Source: CAIXSC01 sp046349915
Lineage (GTDB): Bacteria; Planctomycetota; Planctomycetia; Pirellulales; Pirellulaceae
Length of the DNA stretch: 64,000 bases
Reading direction: 5' to 3'
NCBI GenBank assembly: GCA_046349915.1
Contig: JAXMBL010000005.1
Span: 1 to 64,000, forward strand
The notes under the pieces were generated by a model that saw only the letters and a program-made list of their open reading frames with translations, had not been told where the DNA came from and did not search any database. Both the position numbers and the translations under genes were made by a program. This document shows, piece by piece, positions 33,801 through 42,924 of this stretch (the stretch's first letter is position 1; every line of letters begins with the position of its first letter).

Positions 33801-36143
33801 ATTACTGAAGCCGATCCCGATGGAGCGGGTCCACTCGCGTCCCCAGTCACGACCTTCGTTTACGACACGGCCGGTAACGTCGTGTCGACGACGAACGCCA
33901 ACGGCGCGACCACCACGAGCCAGTACGATGCATTGAATCGGCTGATCGAATCGACGGGTCCTGATCCAGACGGCTCTGGCCCGCAATTGGCGCCCGTCAC
34001 AACCTATGCCTACGATCCCTCGGGCAACTTACAGAGGCTGGTAGATCCGAATGGCAACGCCACCTCGTACGAGTATGACGGACGCAATCGTCGTTCTGCG
34101 ATGATCGATCCCGACGGCGGGGTTACTCGCTTCGCTTACGACACCGACGACAATCTCGTCCAGGTGGTAGACCCGGTCGGCAACGTCACTCGTTTCCGTT
34201 ACGACGCGCGCAATCGTTTGTCGGAGGAAATCGATCCTCTAGGAAACTCGCTTCGTTACGAGTACGACTCAACCGACAATCTAGTGCGTAAGATTGATCG
34301 TAATGGGCGAGAAACTCGCTTTGCCTACGACGATCTGCACCGATTGGTCCGAGAAGAGTGGATTGGTGACAATGATCAAGTGGTCAATACGATCCAATAC
34401 ACATATGACGCGGTCGGCAATTTACTCGCGGTAGCAGACGCATTTAGCGCGCTGACCTATACATACGACGCAAGGAATCGCCCCCTCACAGTCGACAACC
34501 AGGGAACGCCAGAAGCCCCTCGAGTCGTATTGTCGTACGCCTATGATGACAATAGCAACGTTATTTCCATGTCCGACACGATCGAGGGGGCGGCGGGCGC
34601 CACGACGTCCTATGCCTACGACGCCCTCGATCGACTCGTCGTGCTCACGCAGAGCGGGTCCGCGGTAAGCGATAAACGAGTCAACTTTACTTACAACGCG
34701 ATCGGGCAGTACGAGGCGATCGATCGCTATCGCGATCTCGCGGGCACTCAGTTGGTCATTGGCACCGACTACTCGTACGATAGCCAGAATCGGCTCACGC
34801 GAATTGACCATTTGAATGCGGTAGACGAGTCAGTAGCGTTCTTCGACTATGAATACGACGTGGCGAGTCGCATTACGCGAATCGCCGACCGCAATGGGCC
34901 AACAACTTACGCATACGATGATCGTGATCAGCTGATCCTAGCCGACCACGCGGACGCGGCGTTCGCGGACGAGTCGTACAGTTACGACCCGAACGGCAAT
35001 CGCGTAAGTTCCCACCTGCATGGTTCGGAGTACGAGACGGGGACCGCCAACCGCCTGCTTTCGGACGGTGTTTATGACTATGAGTATGATTTCGAAGGCA
35101 ACATGGCGCGCCGCACGGAAATCGCGACTGGCGCCTACCGCGTCTTCGAATGGGACCACCGCAACCGTCTTGTGAAGGTGGAGGACTTTAAAGCAGACGA
35201 TAGCTTACAGCAATCTGCAATGCATCTGTTTGACACTCTTGACCGCCGAATCACCCTGATTCAATCAATCAAGATCGACCAGAATTACCGCACTTCCACA
35301 AGGCAATTGGTATATACCCGCGAGGATATAGTATTTGAATCTGTAACGGAAGGAACTAATACGGAATTGCATCGAAACATACATGGACCTGGAGTTGACG
35401 AACTACTATTAATTGAATCTGAACCAGAAGAATTGTCTTGGTTGTTAGCCGACCATCTTGGCTCAACCAGAGCAACGGTAGATAACCAAGGCGAGACAGT
35501 ATTCTCTCAAGACACTTCCTCATACGGCACTTCGCTCGACACCTCCTCTACTACGATCCGAAACCTATTCACTGGCCGTGAATTCGACGAGACAACAGGG
35601 CTGTACTATTACAGAAAGCGATTTTACGACAGCCACATTGGTCGATTCATCTCTGAGGACCCCGGTAGATTATCCACGGGCGACATCAACCTGTTTCGAT
35701 ACGTCGGCAATTCTCCCACACACTTTGTTGATCCAAATGGACTCGAGACGACCTTAATCACCACTTATGATTATGGTATTGGATCACACTCGGCAGTACA
35801 TGTCTCTACACCAGGACAACCAGACTTTCTCTATGATCCGGGTGGATCATATGGCGATGGCAAGCGAGGATCTGGCGGATTCTTTGAAGGTAGCGAGGCA
35901 GATTTGAATAATTATATTAAATATCAAAAAGATACGGGCAGCACTGTTGAAACGAAGAAATTGAATACTTCTCCCGATGAGGAGAAGAAGATTCGTGAGC
36001 GAGCAGAGGAATTAGGTGACACAGGACCATTCACTTGTGCGTCATCGGTTTCGTCAACCCTAGACGGAATCTGTGGCATTAAGCCAACTTCTAGACCAGG
36101 AAAGATTCCTGACATGATTAATTGCTTAGATAATAATAAGTAG
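27804..36143 (+). CDS. Giant RHS/YD-repeat surface protein with IgGFc-binding-like insert and toxin-like tip
   Basis: 2779 aa. Start MSPARRKRATHLKSR; LEPR-XLL-like sorting motif FESLESRLLM (about 18-27), then two dockerin-like repeats (DVDNDLVISPLDALIVVNRL and DTNADSQASPIDALLVIDQL). Further: putative Ig-like domains (about 276-370, 646-736), a carboxypeptidase-regulatory-like domain (739-793), a DUF6531-like region, YD repeats (1232-1450), an IgGFc_binding-like insert (about 1452-1855, GTDFWLSFQQNNTSAATKTL), YD repeats again (1863-2595), the RHS core GLYYYRKRFYDSHIGRFISE, and a tip after VDPNGLE (2650). The tip has HSAVHV, FLYDPGG and FTCASSVSSTL, a His-then-Cys order like permuted papain-like peptidases. 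DNA from about 35200 is more AT-rich than the rest. No immunity gene recognised downstream. Confidence 0.85.
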   Translation: MSPARRKRATHLKSRLRLFESLESRLLMNADWHNPARPTDVDNDLVISPLDALIVVNRLNDPRLPSQLGARTNRLDFYYDTNADSQASPIDALLVIDQLNSATSPSDLTPARQEGESEGVPVGFVSLFFARLPGDGRQIVDLSTQINIGREQFNEMGLFVVESPEGEVEGFLPGSAGYEEAVFNSPFRKVLYSRLDIEREGQDVTMPAGSYVGVYVLQGASDSDVSVDHLRVTQTGTFRHQIGWEEHAASAPWSGVGNREYDDVLVDVRIGEPRNGESEPVIAPITNQSVNELNEFVYQVAVTDENLPNDSLTYTLDNRPAGMTIDPVLGRIVWTPTEAQGPGVYNVLVRVTDSTGLFDLESFTIAVSEANPTSDFILREQDRFVTQQSVDISLGQTEGTRTLSFSVMASFDESSGASALADQFAVYLVDPENPSQTLLDRGTPGTSLFVYSEGKADYAPGLVTFNGEIVTLDLTSLGQRTAGRLIFQLLNLDQDDGTLVRVRNFVSTLNPNALARPAFDDLAVARAPSGVEDLIAFSTANGVELRVRNARFDFQTGIFAADVSLAATSGSTGRRIVAAFDGLPDDVELTNASGLDSSGRPYISFRDAIPAGGLREGEESAPVRVEYLNPNLRRFVTTAIVSSGGGNTAPVLPELSGLTVTPGGVLRIPLPSRDADGDLLTYRLESATELPPGRLGAALEFAPSPTDIGSYSFTLIAFDGAVESRRDGMLVVAADADTSTRVSGWVLDVDQTPLVGITVEMGSIQAMTDSQGKFEVQLGATPPATDTLRVRGDLFSGTNVYPFIAEKLPLLLEHDLYLGANNVIARPIYLPRLDMTNAVPIDPSRTTVVTTAAIPGASVTVQAGTLLNQQSTLFTGRMSITQVPPELTPAALPDNLRPDMVLTIQPGEMVFTTPARLTFPNSANYPVGTRLDLWSINPVTGQFDDVGDMEVQSDASAPGGSIIRTISGGIRNSSWHFPAPPPPNPNPDDDGDEDDDCDECKATDGNFEVEAHSGAVLDDHSFVTYQSLGRTQGFALHYDSDRADPRPIVHLSYSNLLPRNDQRLVATLTFIRDGVEYQVPGYDGDEFGGLAGGEHFWKLDVTGTGRVALQADLTEFESGVYSYEIASGPMQFDGSRFTGTLRTQTKQLKLVNSTASPFGAGWGLNGLIQLVENDDGSVLWIDGGGSELAFGPATAAGQPLQSPPGDFSRLLKRPNGTYQQTMPDQAVYSFDDRHRIESKTDRNGNVWTYAYGAEGNLERVTDPTGLATRFLSLNGRIVEIIDPANRSTKLEYDAAGNLTKIVDPDGSAKSWDYDPSHRIVSETDKRGNQETMQYDFAGRAARSTRADGTELFYDPVQTQVLRPVEQTSHPLTAPSVSSLLQIKSQFVDANGNVTERRLDKQGQAVSTVDAEGARLAVGRNSENLVTRTTDGRGNVASFGYDARGNVSTVRDTITQTGSTGLSNQGTDFWLSFQQNNTSAATKTLFLSSPTATTGNVSIPGLSFSQDFSVEPGSVTTIVLPLTVATTASNQIVNRGIHIVSEAPVAVVGLNQLSATTDAFLGLPVDVIGQEYLVMSSRNGLVNGTHFAVVGTQDNTEVTIVPSVTTSGRAAGTPFTINLNAGQVYYLQNTNANADLTGSSISANAPVAAFSGHQCGNIPSNVSACDHMVEQLTPVETWGTAFATAPLATRRNGDTYRILASADDTDITINGAVVATLDRGQFFETRLTTSSAIIGTKPILVAQFSNGSSFDGIVSDPFMQLIPPVEQYDNNYTVATPSQGFISHFINITIPTIGAATVTLDGQTLAANLFTPIAGTEFSTAQIPVAAGIHSASSPIPFGMYLYGFGSFDSYGVLGGQRFSPGSQRSYTYDEVFNQLVLFQDDQGRTTKYDIDPATGNTTTSRRVVGEIDTIENGETNDLLTSYTYTTFGLVNTVTDPLGRVTDYDYDAQGRLIRATHALGTIDQSVLTYEYDVAGNQTAKIDGNGQRTSYDYDLLNRVVRITEADPDGAGPLASPVTTFVYDTAGNVVSTTNANGATTTSQYDALNRLIESTGPDPDGSGPQLAPVTTYAYDPSGNLQRLVDPNGNATSYEYDGRNRRSAMIDPDGGVTRFAYDTDDNLVQVVDPVGNVTRFRYDARNRLSEEIDPLGNSLRYEYDSTDNLVRKIDRNGRETRFAYDDLHRLVREEWIGDNDQVVNTIQYTYDAVGNLLAVADAFSALTYTYDARNRPLTVDNQGTPEAPRVVLSYAYDDNSNVISMSDTIEGAAGATTSYAYDALDRLVVLTQSGSAVSDKRVNFTYNAIGQYEAIDRYRDLAGTQLVIGTDYSYDSQNRLTRIDHLNAVDESVAFFDYEYDVASRITRIADRNGPTTYAYDDRDQLILADHADAAFADESYSYDPNGNRVSSHLHGSEYETGTANRLLSDGVYDYEYDFEGNMARRTEIATGAYRVFEWDHRNRLVKVEDFKADDSLQQSAMHLFDTLDRRITLIQSIKIDQNYRTSTRQLVYTREDIVFESVTEGTNTELHRNIHGPGVDELLLIESEPEELSWLLADHLGSTRATVDNQGETVFSQDTSSYGTSLDTSSTTIRNLFTGREFDETTGLYYYRKRFYDSHIGRFISEDPGRLSTGDINLFRYVGNSPTHFVDPNGLETTLITTYDYGIGSHSAVHVSTPGQPDFLYDPGGSYGDGKRGSGGFFEGSEADLNNYIKYQKDTGSTVETKKLNTSPDEEKKIRERAEELGDTGPFTCASSVSSTLDGICGIKPTSRPGKIPDMINCLDNNK

Positions 36144-36185
36144 ACTCTGCTTCTAACCTAGTTCTGACCCACCAATCGAAGAAAT

Positions 36186-38018
36186 ATGGTCGTCAGGCGA
36201 CGTCGGACAATCCCTGCACATCCGCAGTTCCTCGAACCACGTTGCGTCCTCGCCACTGGCTGGCACGACTCGATCGTGCCGGCGGACGTGGACCAATCGG
36301 CTTTCGTCGAACCGGCCGATGCCTTGGTCGTCATCGACTGGCTCAACTCGGAAGGCGCTGGATTATTGCCGCCTCGCTCGGCCAACGCGCCGGGACCGCG
36401 GATTGATGTCGACAACGACGGCACGGCGTCGTCGCGCGATGCGCTACTGGTCGTGAATCTACTCAATCGTCCGCCAGACCCTCTCGCGTTGGTGGCCGGG
36501 CTGTCGCCCGAGTCAGACCCGAACGGAAATGGAGTCGTATTGGTCGACCACATTCGAGTTAGTGGCCAGACTATCGCCGGCGCTCGCGTCGTTGGTCGCT
36601 ACGCTGATGATTCTCCGGGCAATCTTGCCTGGACGACCGCTGACGCAGCAGGGCGGTTCGCGCTGGAGCTCCCCATCGATTCACAGGTTCAATTGGTGCG
36701 AATCACTTCGTACAACGATCACGGTCGCACCATCTCGCGCGATGTTCCCGTCGTTCTAGGCGACGTGGTGCGCGATTGGAATGCGGCGGCGCTGGACGTA
36801 GTTCGAGCGTGGACTACGACGTCGAACGATCCTTATGAGGGGCGAATCGTCACGGCGGCTCCTCCCGTCGTCGCCAGAAATCTGGCAATGCTTCACGGAG
36901 CGATGTTCGACACGATCAATAGCTTCGAGAAACTATACGAACCGTATTTGTTGCAGGTCGACCCGCCCAACGACGCCGATCCGATGATCGCGGCGGCCTT
37001 CGCCGCTCACACAGTCGCGACTCGCTTGTATGGTGATTCCGACGAGCGATTGGTTTGGGATGCCACGCTCGCGGAGTCTTTGGCCGCGATGCCGGCTGGC
37101 TTTCGCTGGGAGGCGAGTGAAGCGGTGGGGAAAATGGTGGCCGAGGCGATGCTGTCGGCTCGCAGCGCCGATGGATCGACGATTCGACGCGAGTACCAGC
37201 CAGGGAGCCAACCGGGCGACTGGAATCGCACCGCGCCAGGATTCTTGCCGCCTCTGCTTACCAACTGGCCTGATGTCACTCCATTCGCTGTTTCCGACCC
37301 TGCGGACTACCTGCCCGATCCACCCCCAGACTTGGCGAGCGTCGAATATGCGACAGCAGTCGACGAGGTAATGAGGCTTGGAGAGTATTCCTCTAGCGAA
37401 CGAACGGAAGACCAGACGGAGATTGCGCTCTACTGGGCGGATGGAGGAGGTACATTCACACCTCCGGGACACTGGAATCAAATCGCGAGCGATGCCGTGG
37501 GGTCCTTAAGACTGCCGTTAATCGAATCGGCGAGAACAATGTCGCTGGTCAATTTCGCGCTCGCCGACGCGGGCATCGTTTCCTGGACCACCAAGTATGA
37601 ATACGAGCTTTGGCGCCCCATTGATGCCATTCGACGCGCGGACGAAGACGGCAACGACCAAACTCAACCTGCCCCCGATTGGATGCCTCTGCTGGTGACT
37701 CCGCCGTTTCCGTCCTACACGTCGGGGCATAGCACGTTCAGCGGCGCCGCGGCCGCCGTCCTGACTACGTTGCTGGGCGATCACTACGCATTCAGCAGCC
37801 AAGCCGATTCTCAATCCGCTCCTTCCCAGCGCCCGTTGGCGGATGACCTGTTGACGACCCGGAGTTTCGCGAGCTTTTACGAGGCGGCCCACGAGGCGGG
37901 AGAAAGCCGCGTTTTTGGGGGAATTCACTACCGGTTCGACCATGAGGCCGGTTTCCAATCGGGAAAAGCGGTCGGCGAGTACGTGGCCAGCACGCTGTTA
38001 GCTCGAAAAAATAGCTAA
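36186..38018 (+). CDS. Dockerin-tagged vanadium-dependent haloperoxidase / PAP2-like protein
   Basis: 610 aa. Sorting motif FLEPRCVLA, then dockerin-like repeats (VDQSAFVEPADALVVIDWLN, VDNDGTASSRDALLVVNLLN). From about 185 the VHPO fold begins: WTTTSNDPYEGRIVTAAPPV, ARNLAMLHGAMFDTINSFE. Vanadate-site residues are present: KYEYELWRPIDAIR (Lys and Arg near 470-477), PSYTSGHSTFSGA (Ser-Gly-His near 513), and ESRVFGGIHYRFDHEAG (Arg and second His near 580). Predicted to oxidise halides with peroxide or act as an exported phosphatase; halide preference cannot be read. Directly downstream (42 bp) of the RHS gene. Confidence 0.88.
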   Translation: MVVRRRRTIPAHPQFLEPRCVLATGWHDSIVPADVDQSAFVEPADALVVIDWLNSEGAGLLPPRSANAPGPRIDVDNDGTASSRDALLVVNLLNRPPDPLALVAGLSPESDPNGNGVVLVDHIRVSGQTIAGARVVGRYADDSPGNLAWTTADAAGRFALELPIDSQVQLVRITSYNDHGRTISRDVPVVLGDVVRDWNAAALDVVRAWTTTSNDPYEGRIVTAAPPVVARNLAMLHGAMFDTINSFEKLYEPYLLQVDPPNDADPMIAAAFAAHTVATRLYGDSDERLVWDATLAESLAAMPAGFRWEASEAVGKMVAEAMLSARSADGSTIRREYQPGSQPGDWNRTAPGFLPPLLTNWPDVTPFAVSDPADYLPDPPPDLASVEYATAVDEVMRLGEYSSSERTEDQTEIALYWADGGGTFTPPGHWNQIASDAVGSLRLPLIESARTMSLVNFALADAGIVSWTTKYEYELWRPIDAIRRADEDGNDQTQPAPDWMPLLVTPPFPSYTSGHSTFSGAAAAVLTTLLGDHYAFSSQADSQSAPSQRPLADDLLTTRSFASFYEAAHEAGESRVFGGIHYRFDHEAGFQSGKAVGEYVASTLLARKNS

Positions 38019-38175
38019 TACGCACGGCAAGCTAGTCAAACTTTGACGATCGTAGCGGCCGCAGAACCGGATCGACCGTTAGAGGCGGAAATTTCGCTAC
38101 GGCTTACCGACACGGTCGTCCGATCCTCCGAGTGGGGTGTTTGAGAAGAACCTACTTGTATCGGACCACGAAACC

Positions 38176-39807
38176 ATGCGCTCGATCCTTGGCAAACTCC
38201 GACGCACCGCGTTACTCGCCGCCTTTGCCTGGCCCGTATGGGAAGTCCCTGCCCACTCAGGATTCGCTCAGGACCAACCGCCGGCCCCCGTCGTCGTGGA
38301 AGAAAATGCCGGCGCTGATTTTGAGTATTTCACCGAAACCTACGGCGCCAGGGACGGTCGCTACCGAACTCCCGCGATGTTCGGCGACTTCTTCGCGGGT
38401 CCGCGACTGGGTTTCCGCGCCGATTCGGTGTTGGATCGAGTGATGATTGTCGCCGACGATCTGGATGCTCCGTTTCCACTGCCCAACCCCGCCAATCCAC
38501 TCACCGTCACCGAAAATGGGCCCGTTGGGATTTTCACGTCATCCGTGACATCCGTCCAACAACTGCAGGCCCTGTACCGGGCAGGTTCTCCTATTCCTCC
38601 CGTCGTCTTGGTGGGCGCCGTGAACGACAACGCGACCATGACTTCCGTAGGCTCCATCACGGACATACAAAACCAACTGGCCGGCTCGCCCTTGGCTTAC
38701 GACATCATCTTGGTCGAGGCGCCACCCGGGTCCTACTCGGCGGCGGCCCAGACCGTCTTTGCCACTCGCAATGCCATCCCCGGCGCCACGACTTACGATG
38801 CCAACGCCTCGGGCGCCTTGATTCAAGGAGGTGTCGACACGCTGAACGGCGGCGAGGACCTGGACGCGTTCTACTTCTATCAATACGTGGTCCGCTTTAA
38901 CACGGCGCTCAGCGATGTCGGCAGCGGCGGCGTCGGACGCATGAAGATCGCCGAAAACGGCACGGTACTGCCGCAAGACCGAGTGTATCTGCGCTACAGC
39001 AACATCTACCACTCGTTCTACACGAATGGCGGGAAGAACCTGAATCGTTTTGTACCCGGCATCGAACGAGCTTTCCTGGATGGGCTTGCCTCCGTGGAAG
39101 TTCGCGTCCCGTTCGCCACCGATTCCGCAACTTCCTATCAACTGGACGGATCCAGTTTCACCAACGGCTCGGCCACTCGCTTCGGCAGCGTCACCCTCAA
39201 CGCCAAAGCGCTGCTCGTCAACGGCCCCACGGTGGCCGTCAGCGGCGGATTGGGAATCGGCTTACCCACGGCGAGTTCGATTCGAGTGGATTACGCGAGC
39301 GGCGAGGAACTCCTACGCATGGAAAACGAAGCTACTCATCTACAGCCGTTTCTGGGGATGCTGTACACGCCCAACGATCGTTTGTTCGCCCAGGGCTTTT
39401 TGCAATACGACATCGCAACCGCGGGTGATTCTGTGGCGATCAACACCGGCTCGGGGTTGACCACGGCCGGTCGACTGACCGATGCCAACGCCTTGTACTT
39501 TGATGCCGCCATCGGCTATTGGTTGTTGCGAAGCGACGCGGACTCGGGCTTAACCGGCCTCGTGCCAACCATCGAGTACCATCAGACAGTGACCACTGGA
39601 TCGAGCGATGTCGTGACCGCCGGTCCCTTCCAGGTCGGAAATTTCGGCGGCTCAACCAGTGTGTCGAGTATTGTGGCTGGAGCGACGATGGAGTTCGCAA
39701 GCCGCTCGCAACTCGCTATCGGCTATGCGACGCAGCTAGGCGGCGGCGCCGACCGTCAATACGACGGCTCTTTGCAAGTGAATTTCAGCCGCACCCTCGG
39801 CCCCTAA
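38176..39807 (+). CDS. Exported beta-barrel-like protein
   Basis: 543 aa. Signal peptide RRTALLAAFAWPVWEVPAHS ending near SGFAQD; start MRSILGKLRR preferred over the longer reading from 38137. Mature part is beta-strand-rich with alternating polar/apolar residues (SSIVAGATMEFASRSQLAIG, YATQLGGGADRQYDGSLQVN) and ends in an outer-membrane-like FSRTLGP. The family is common in planctomycetes but without assigned function. Probably outer-membrane located. Confidence 0.72.
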   Translation: MRSILGKLRRTALLAAFAWPVWEVPAHSGFAQDQPPAPVVVEENAGADFEYFTETYGARDGRYRTPAMFGDFFAGPRLGFRADSVLDRVMIVADDLDAPFPLPNPANPLTVTENGPVGIFTSSVTSVQQLQALYRAGSPIPPVVLVGAVNDNATMTSVGSITDIQNQLAGSPLAYDIILVEAPPGSYSAAAQTVFATRNAIPGATTYDANASGALIQGGVDTLNGGEDLDAFYFYQYVVRFNTALSDVGSGGVGRMKIAENGTVLPQDRVYLRYSNIYHSFYTNGGKNLNRFVPGIERAFLDGLASVEVRVPFATDSATSYQLDGSSFTNGSATRFGSVTLNAKALLVNGPTVAVSGGLGIGLPTASSIRVDYASGEELLRMENEATHLQPFLGMLYTPNDRLFAQGFLQYDIATAGDSVAINTGSGLTTAGRLTDANALYFDAAIGYWLLRSDADSGLTGLVPTIEYHQTVTTGSSDVVTAGPFQVGNFGGSTSVSSIVAGATMEFASRSQLAIGYATQLGGGADRQYDGSLQVNFSRTLGP

Positions 39808-40179
39808 CCGGTTGCGATTTCAGCAGCGCGAAAAGCTGCCGTCCGTCGAGAACCATTGCACGCGCCCCGTCCCCGCGATTCGTCACTCGGAACCTTGGCC
39901 TCCATTCGCAGGACCTGCACTGCGAGCTAGGAATTGGCCTCGTCGCGCAGATCAGGACCAATGGCGGCAAGACGCGCCGGATTCCTGTACGAGAGATCCC
40001 AGGTTGCTTACAACCCAAGTCGTCGAGATCCCGCGGCACACGACTGCAAGTTCAACGCGGAATATCAACAAACGAACAATTTTTCTGTGGACAAACGCCG
40101 CTCGTTTCCGGAATTGATCGAGGTGATTATACTCTGGCCTCCCCCCTTACCATGACAAAGCGATTACCAAAGGTAGCCC
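39808..40179. other. Intergenic region before the giant adhesin
   Basis: About 370 bp with no convincing gene. A TATACT element at 40129-40134, about 45 bp before the adhesin start, is a possible -10, without a clear -35. Confidence 0.4.
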
Positions 40180-42924
40180 ATGCCCCTACTCCCCAGGCTT
40201 CGCACGGCATCTGACACCCGTAGGGCTCAAAGGGATTTGGCGTTTCGTCTTCGGAGACGTCGACAGTTGTTTTTGGAAAGCCTGGAAGACCGGCGAGTCC
40301 TGGCGACGATCACCTGGGATGGAGGCGCGGGGACGCTGAATTGGCTGGACGCCAATAACTGGGACACCAATACCTTGCCGACCGCGGCGGACACCGCCGT
40401 GATTGGAAGCCTGGGAAGCACGGTGCTGATTGGCGGCACTACGTCGGTCGGAAATGTAACCAGTAGTTCGGCGCTGCGATTCAACGCCGGCACTTTCACC
40501 CTGGGATCGTCGGCCAGTATCACTAATGCCAACGCGATCTTGGCGGGCGGCGCCCTCAGTGGCGGCTCGTGGACGATCACCAGCGGTGCAATGTCTACGA
40601 CGTCGAGTGGCGGAACGCTGAACGGCATCACCCTGAACGGCAATTTGGATCTCGCCGTCAACAGCGCCGTGGTCACCATCACCAATGGTCTGACTTTGAA
40701 CGGCGCCGCCAATTTGTCGGGCGAAAGCTCGCGCATCGATTTCGCCGGCACCCAGTCCCTGTTGGGAACGGCCACGGTCGTCTACAGCAACGTCAACAAC
40801 TCGGTGCGCCAAACCGTGGCTGGGGCCACCTTAACACTCGGTCCCAACACGATCGTGCGTGGAGGCTCCAACAGCCTCTACGGCGCTCGCTTAGGCTACA
40901 GCGATCAGTACGGCGGTCCCACCAACGTCAATGTGGTGAATCAGGGGACGATCTCCGCCGACGTCTCGGGGTTGTCTATTGTCCAGATGGGCGGGCCCTT
41001 CACGAACGCGGGCGTCGTCGAGGCCAAGAACGGCGGTCGACTCAACCTCACGAATATGGGTCTGTCCAGTGCGACAGCCACCGTCCTCGCCGGCAGCACA
41101 CTCAGCATCGGTGGAACCTGGTCCAACACGGGAACCATCCACAACACCTCGGGAACCCTGAACCTGGGCGGCACGTTCAATCTCGCCGCGCTGGGAACCG
41201 TGAATCGCTCGGGCGGTACTGTCAACCTGACGGGAACGTTCAACAACGCCGCCACCACGCTCGACACCACCACGCACTTGGGCGGCACGCTGCAATTGGT
41301 CGGCGGCTCCATTCAGGGCGGAACCGTCAATGGTGCTTTGACCACAACCTCCACCGGCGGCACGCTGAATGGTATCACCCTGAACGGCAACTTGGATCTC
41401 GCCGTCAACAACGCCTTCGTCACCATCACTAATGATTTGACCCTGAACGGCGCCGCCAATTTGTCGGGTGAAAGCTCGCGCATCGATTTCGCCGGCACCC
41501 AGTCCCTCTTGGGAACGGCCACGGTCGTCTACAGCAACGTCAACAACTCGGTGCGCCAAACCGTGGCTGGGGCGACCTTGACACTCGGTCCCAACACGAT
41601 CGTGCGTGGAGGCTCCAACAGCCTCTACGGCGCTCGCTTAGGCTACAGCGATCAGTACGGCGGTCCCACCAACGTCAATGTGGTGAATCAGGGGACGATC
41701 TCCGCCGACGTTTCGGGGTTGTCTATTGTCCAGATGGGCGGGCCCTTCACGAACGCGGGCGTCGTCGAGGCCAAGAACGGCGGTCGACTCAACCTCACAA
41801 ATATGGGTCTGTCCAGTGCGACAGCCACCGTCCTCGCCGGCAGCACACTCAGCATCGGCGGAACCTGGTCCAATACGGGAACCATTCACAACACCTCGGG
41901 AACCCTGAACCTGGGCGGTACGTTCAATCTCGCTGCGCTGGGAACCGTGAATCGCTCGGGGGGCCTAGTGAACCTGACGGGAACGTTCAACAACGCCGCC
42001 ACCACGCTCGACACCACCACGCACTTAGGCGGCACGCTGCAATTGGTCGGCGGCTCCATTCAGGGCGGAACCGTCAATGGTGCTTTGACCACAACCTCCA
42101 CCGGCGGCACGCTGAATGGCATCACCCTGAACGGCAACTTGGATCTCGCCGTCACCAACGCCTTCATCACCATCACCAATGGTTTGACCCTGAACGGCGC
42201 CGCCAATTTGTCGGGTGAAAGCTCGCGCATCGATTTCGCCGGCACTCAGTCCCTCTTGGGAACGGCGACCGTGGTCTACAGCAACGTCAACAACTCGGTG
42301 CGACAAACCGTGGCTGGGGCCACCTTAACACTCGGTTCCAACACGATCGTGCGTGGAGGATCCAACAGCCTCTACGGCGCTCGCTTAGGCTACAGCGATC
42401 AGTACGGCGGTCCCACCAACGTCAATGTGGTGAATCAGGGGACGATCTCCGCCGACGTCTCGGGGTTGTCTATTGTCCAGATGGGCGGGCCCTTCACGAA
42501 CGCGGGCATCGTCGAGGCCAAGAACGGCGGTCGACTCAACCTCACGAATATGGGTCTGTCCAGTGCGACAGCCACCGTCCTCGCCGGCAGCACACTCAGC
42601 ATCGGTGGAACCTGGTCCAACACGGGAACCATCCACAACACCTCGGGAACCCTGAACCTGGGCGGCACGTTCAATCTCGCCGCCGGGAACCGTGAATCGC
42701 TCGGGCGGTACTGTCAACCTGACGGGAACGTTCAACAACGCCGCCACCACGCTCGACACCACCACGCACTTGGGCGGCACGCTGCAATTGGTTGGCGGCT
42801 CCATTCAGGGCGGAACCGTCAATGGCCCACTGGCCACAACCTCCACCGGCGGTACGCTGAATGGCATCACCCTGAACGGCAACTTGGATCTCGCCGTCAC
42901 CAACGCTTTCATCACCATCACTAA
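40180..42924 (+). CDS. Giant repeat adhesin, N-terminal part (frameshifted)
   Basis: Sorting motif FLESLEDRRVLATITWDGG after a basic leader marks a LEPR-XLL surface protein. The 914-residue frame carries the first three 249-residue repeats of an autotransporter-like beta-helix type (NGITLNGNLDLAV, GTQSLLGTATVVYSNVNNSV, NVVNQGTISADVSGLSIVQM, LAGSTLSIGGTWSNTGTIHN). After about 42680 it leaves the true frame because two bases are missing (GCCGCCGGG instead of GCCGCGCTGGG); its last ~80 codons are out of frame. The continuation is the 42692 frame. Either a real disruption or an assembly error in near-identical repeats. Confidence 0.85.
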   Translation: MPLLPRLRTASDTRRAQRDLAFRLRRRRQLFLESLEDRRVLATITWDGGAGTLNWLDANNWDTNTLPTAADTAVIGSLGSTVLIGGTTSVGNVTSSSALRFNAGTFTLGSSASITNANAILAGGALSGGSWTITSGAMSTTSSGGTLNGITLNGNLDLAVNSAVVTITNGLTLNGAANLSGESSRIDFAGTQSLLGTATVVYSNVNNSVRQTVAGATLTLGPNTIVRGGSNSLYGARLGYSDQYGGPTNVNVVNQGTISADVSGLSIVQMGGPFTNAGVVEAKNGGRLNLTNMGLSSATATVLAGSTLSIGGTWSNTGTIHNTSGTLNLGGTFNLAALGTVNRSGGTVNLTGTFNNAATTLDTTTHLGGTLQLVGGSIQGGTVNGALTTTSTGGTLNGITLNGNLDLAVNNAFVTITNDLTLNGAANLSGESSRIDFAGTQSLLGTATVVYSNVNNSVRQTVAGATLTLGPNTIVRGGSNSLYGARLGYSDQYGGPTNVNVVNQGTISADVSGLSIVQMGGPFTNAGVVEAKNGGRLNLTNMGLSSATATVLAGSTLSIGGTWSNTGTIHNTSGTLNLGGTFNLAALGTVNRSGGLVNLTGTFNNAATTLDTTTHLGGTLQLVGGSIQGGTVNGALTTTSTGGTLNGITLNGNLDLAVTNAFITITNGLTLNGAANLSGESSRIDFAGTQSLLGTATVVYSNVNNSVRQTVAGATLTLGSNTIVRGGSNSLYGARLGYSDQYGGPTNVNVVNQGTISADVSGLSIVQMGGPFTNAGIVEAKNGGRLNLTNMGLSSATATVLAGSTLSIGGTWSNTGTIHNTSGTLNLGGTFNLAAGNRESLGRYCQPDGNVQQRRHHARHHHALGRHAAIGWRLHSGRNRQWPTGHNLHRRYAEWHHPERQLGSRRHQRFHHHH

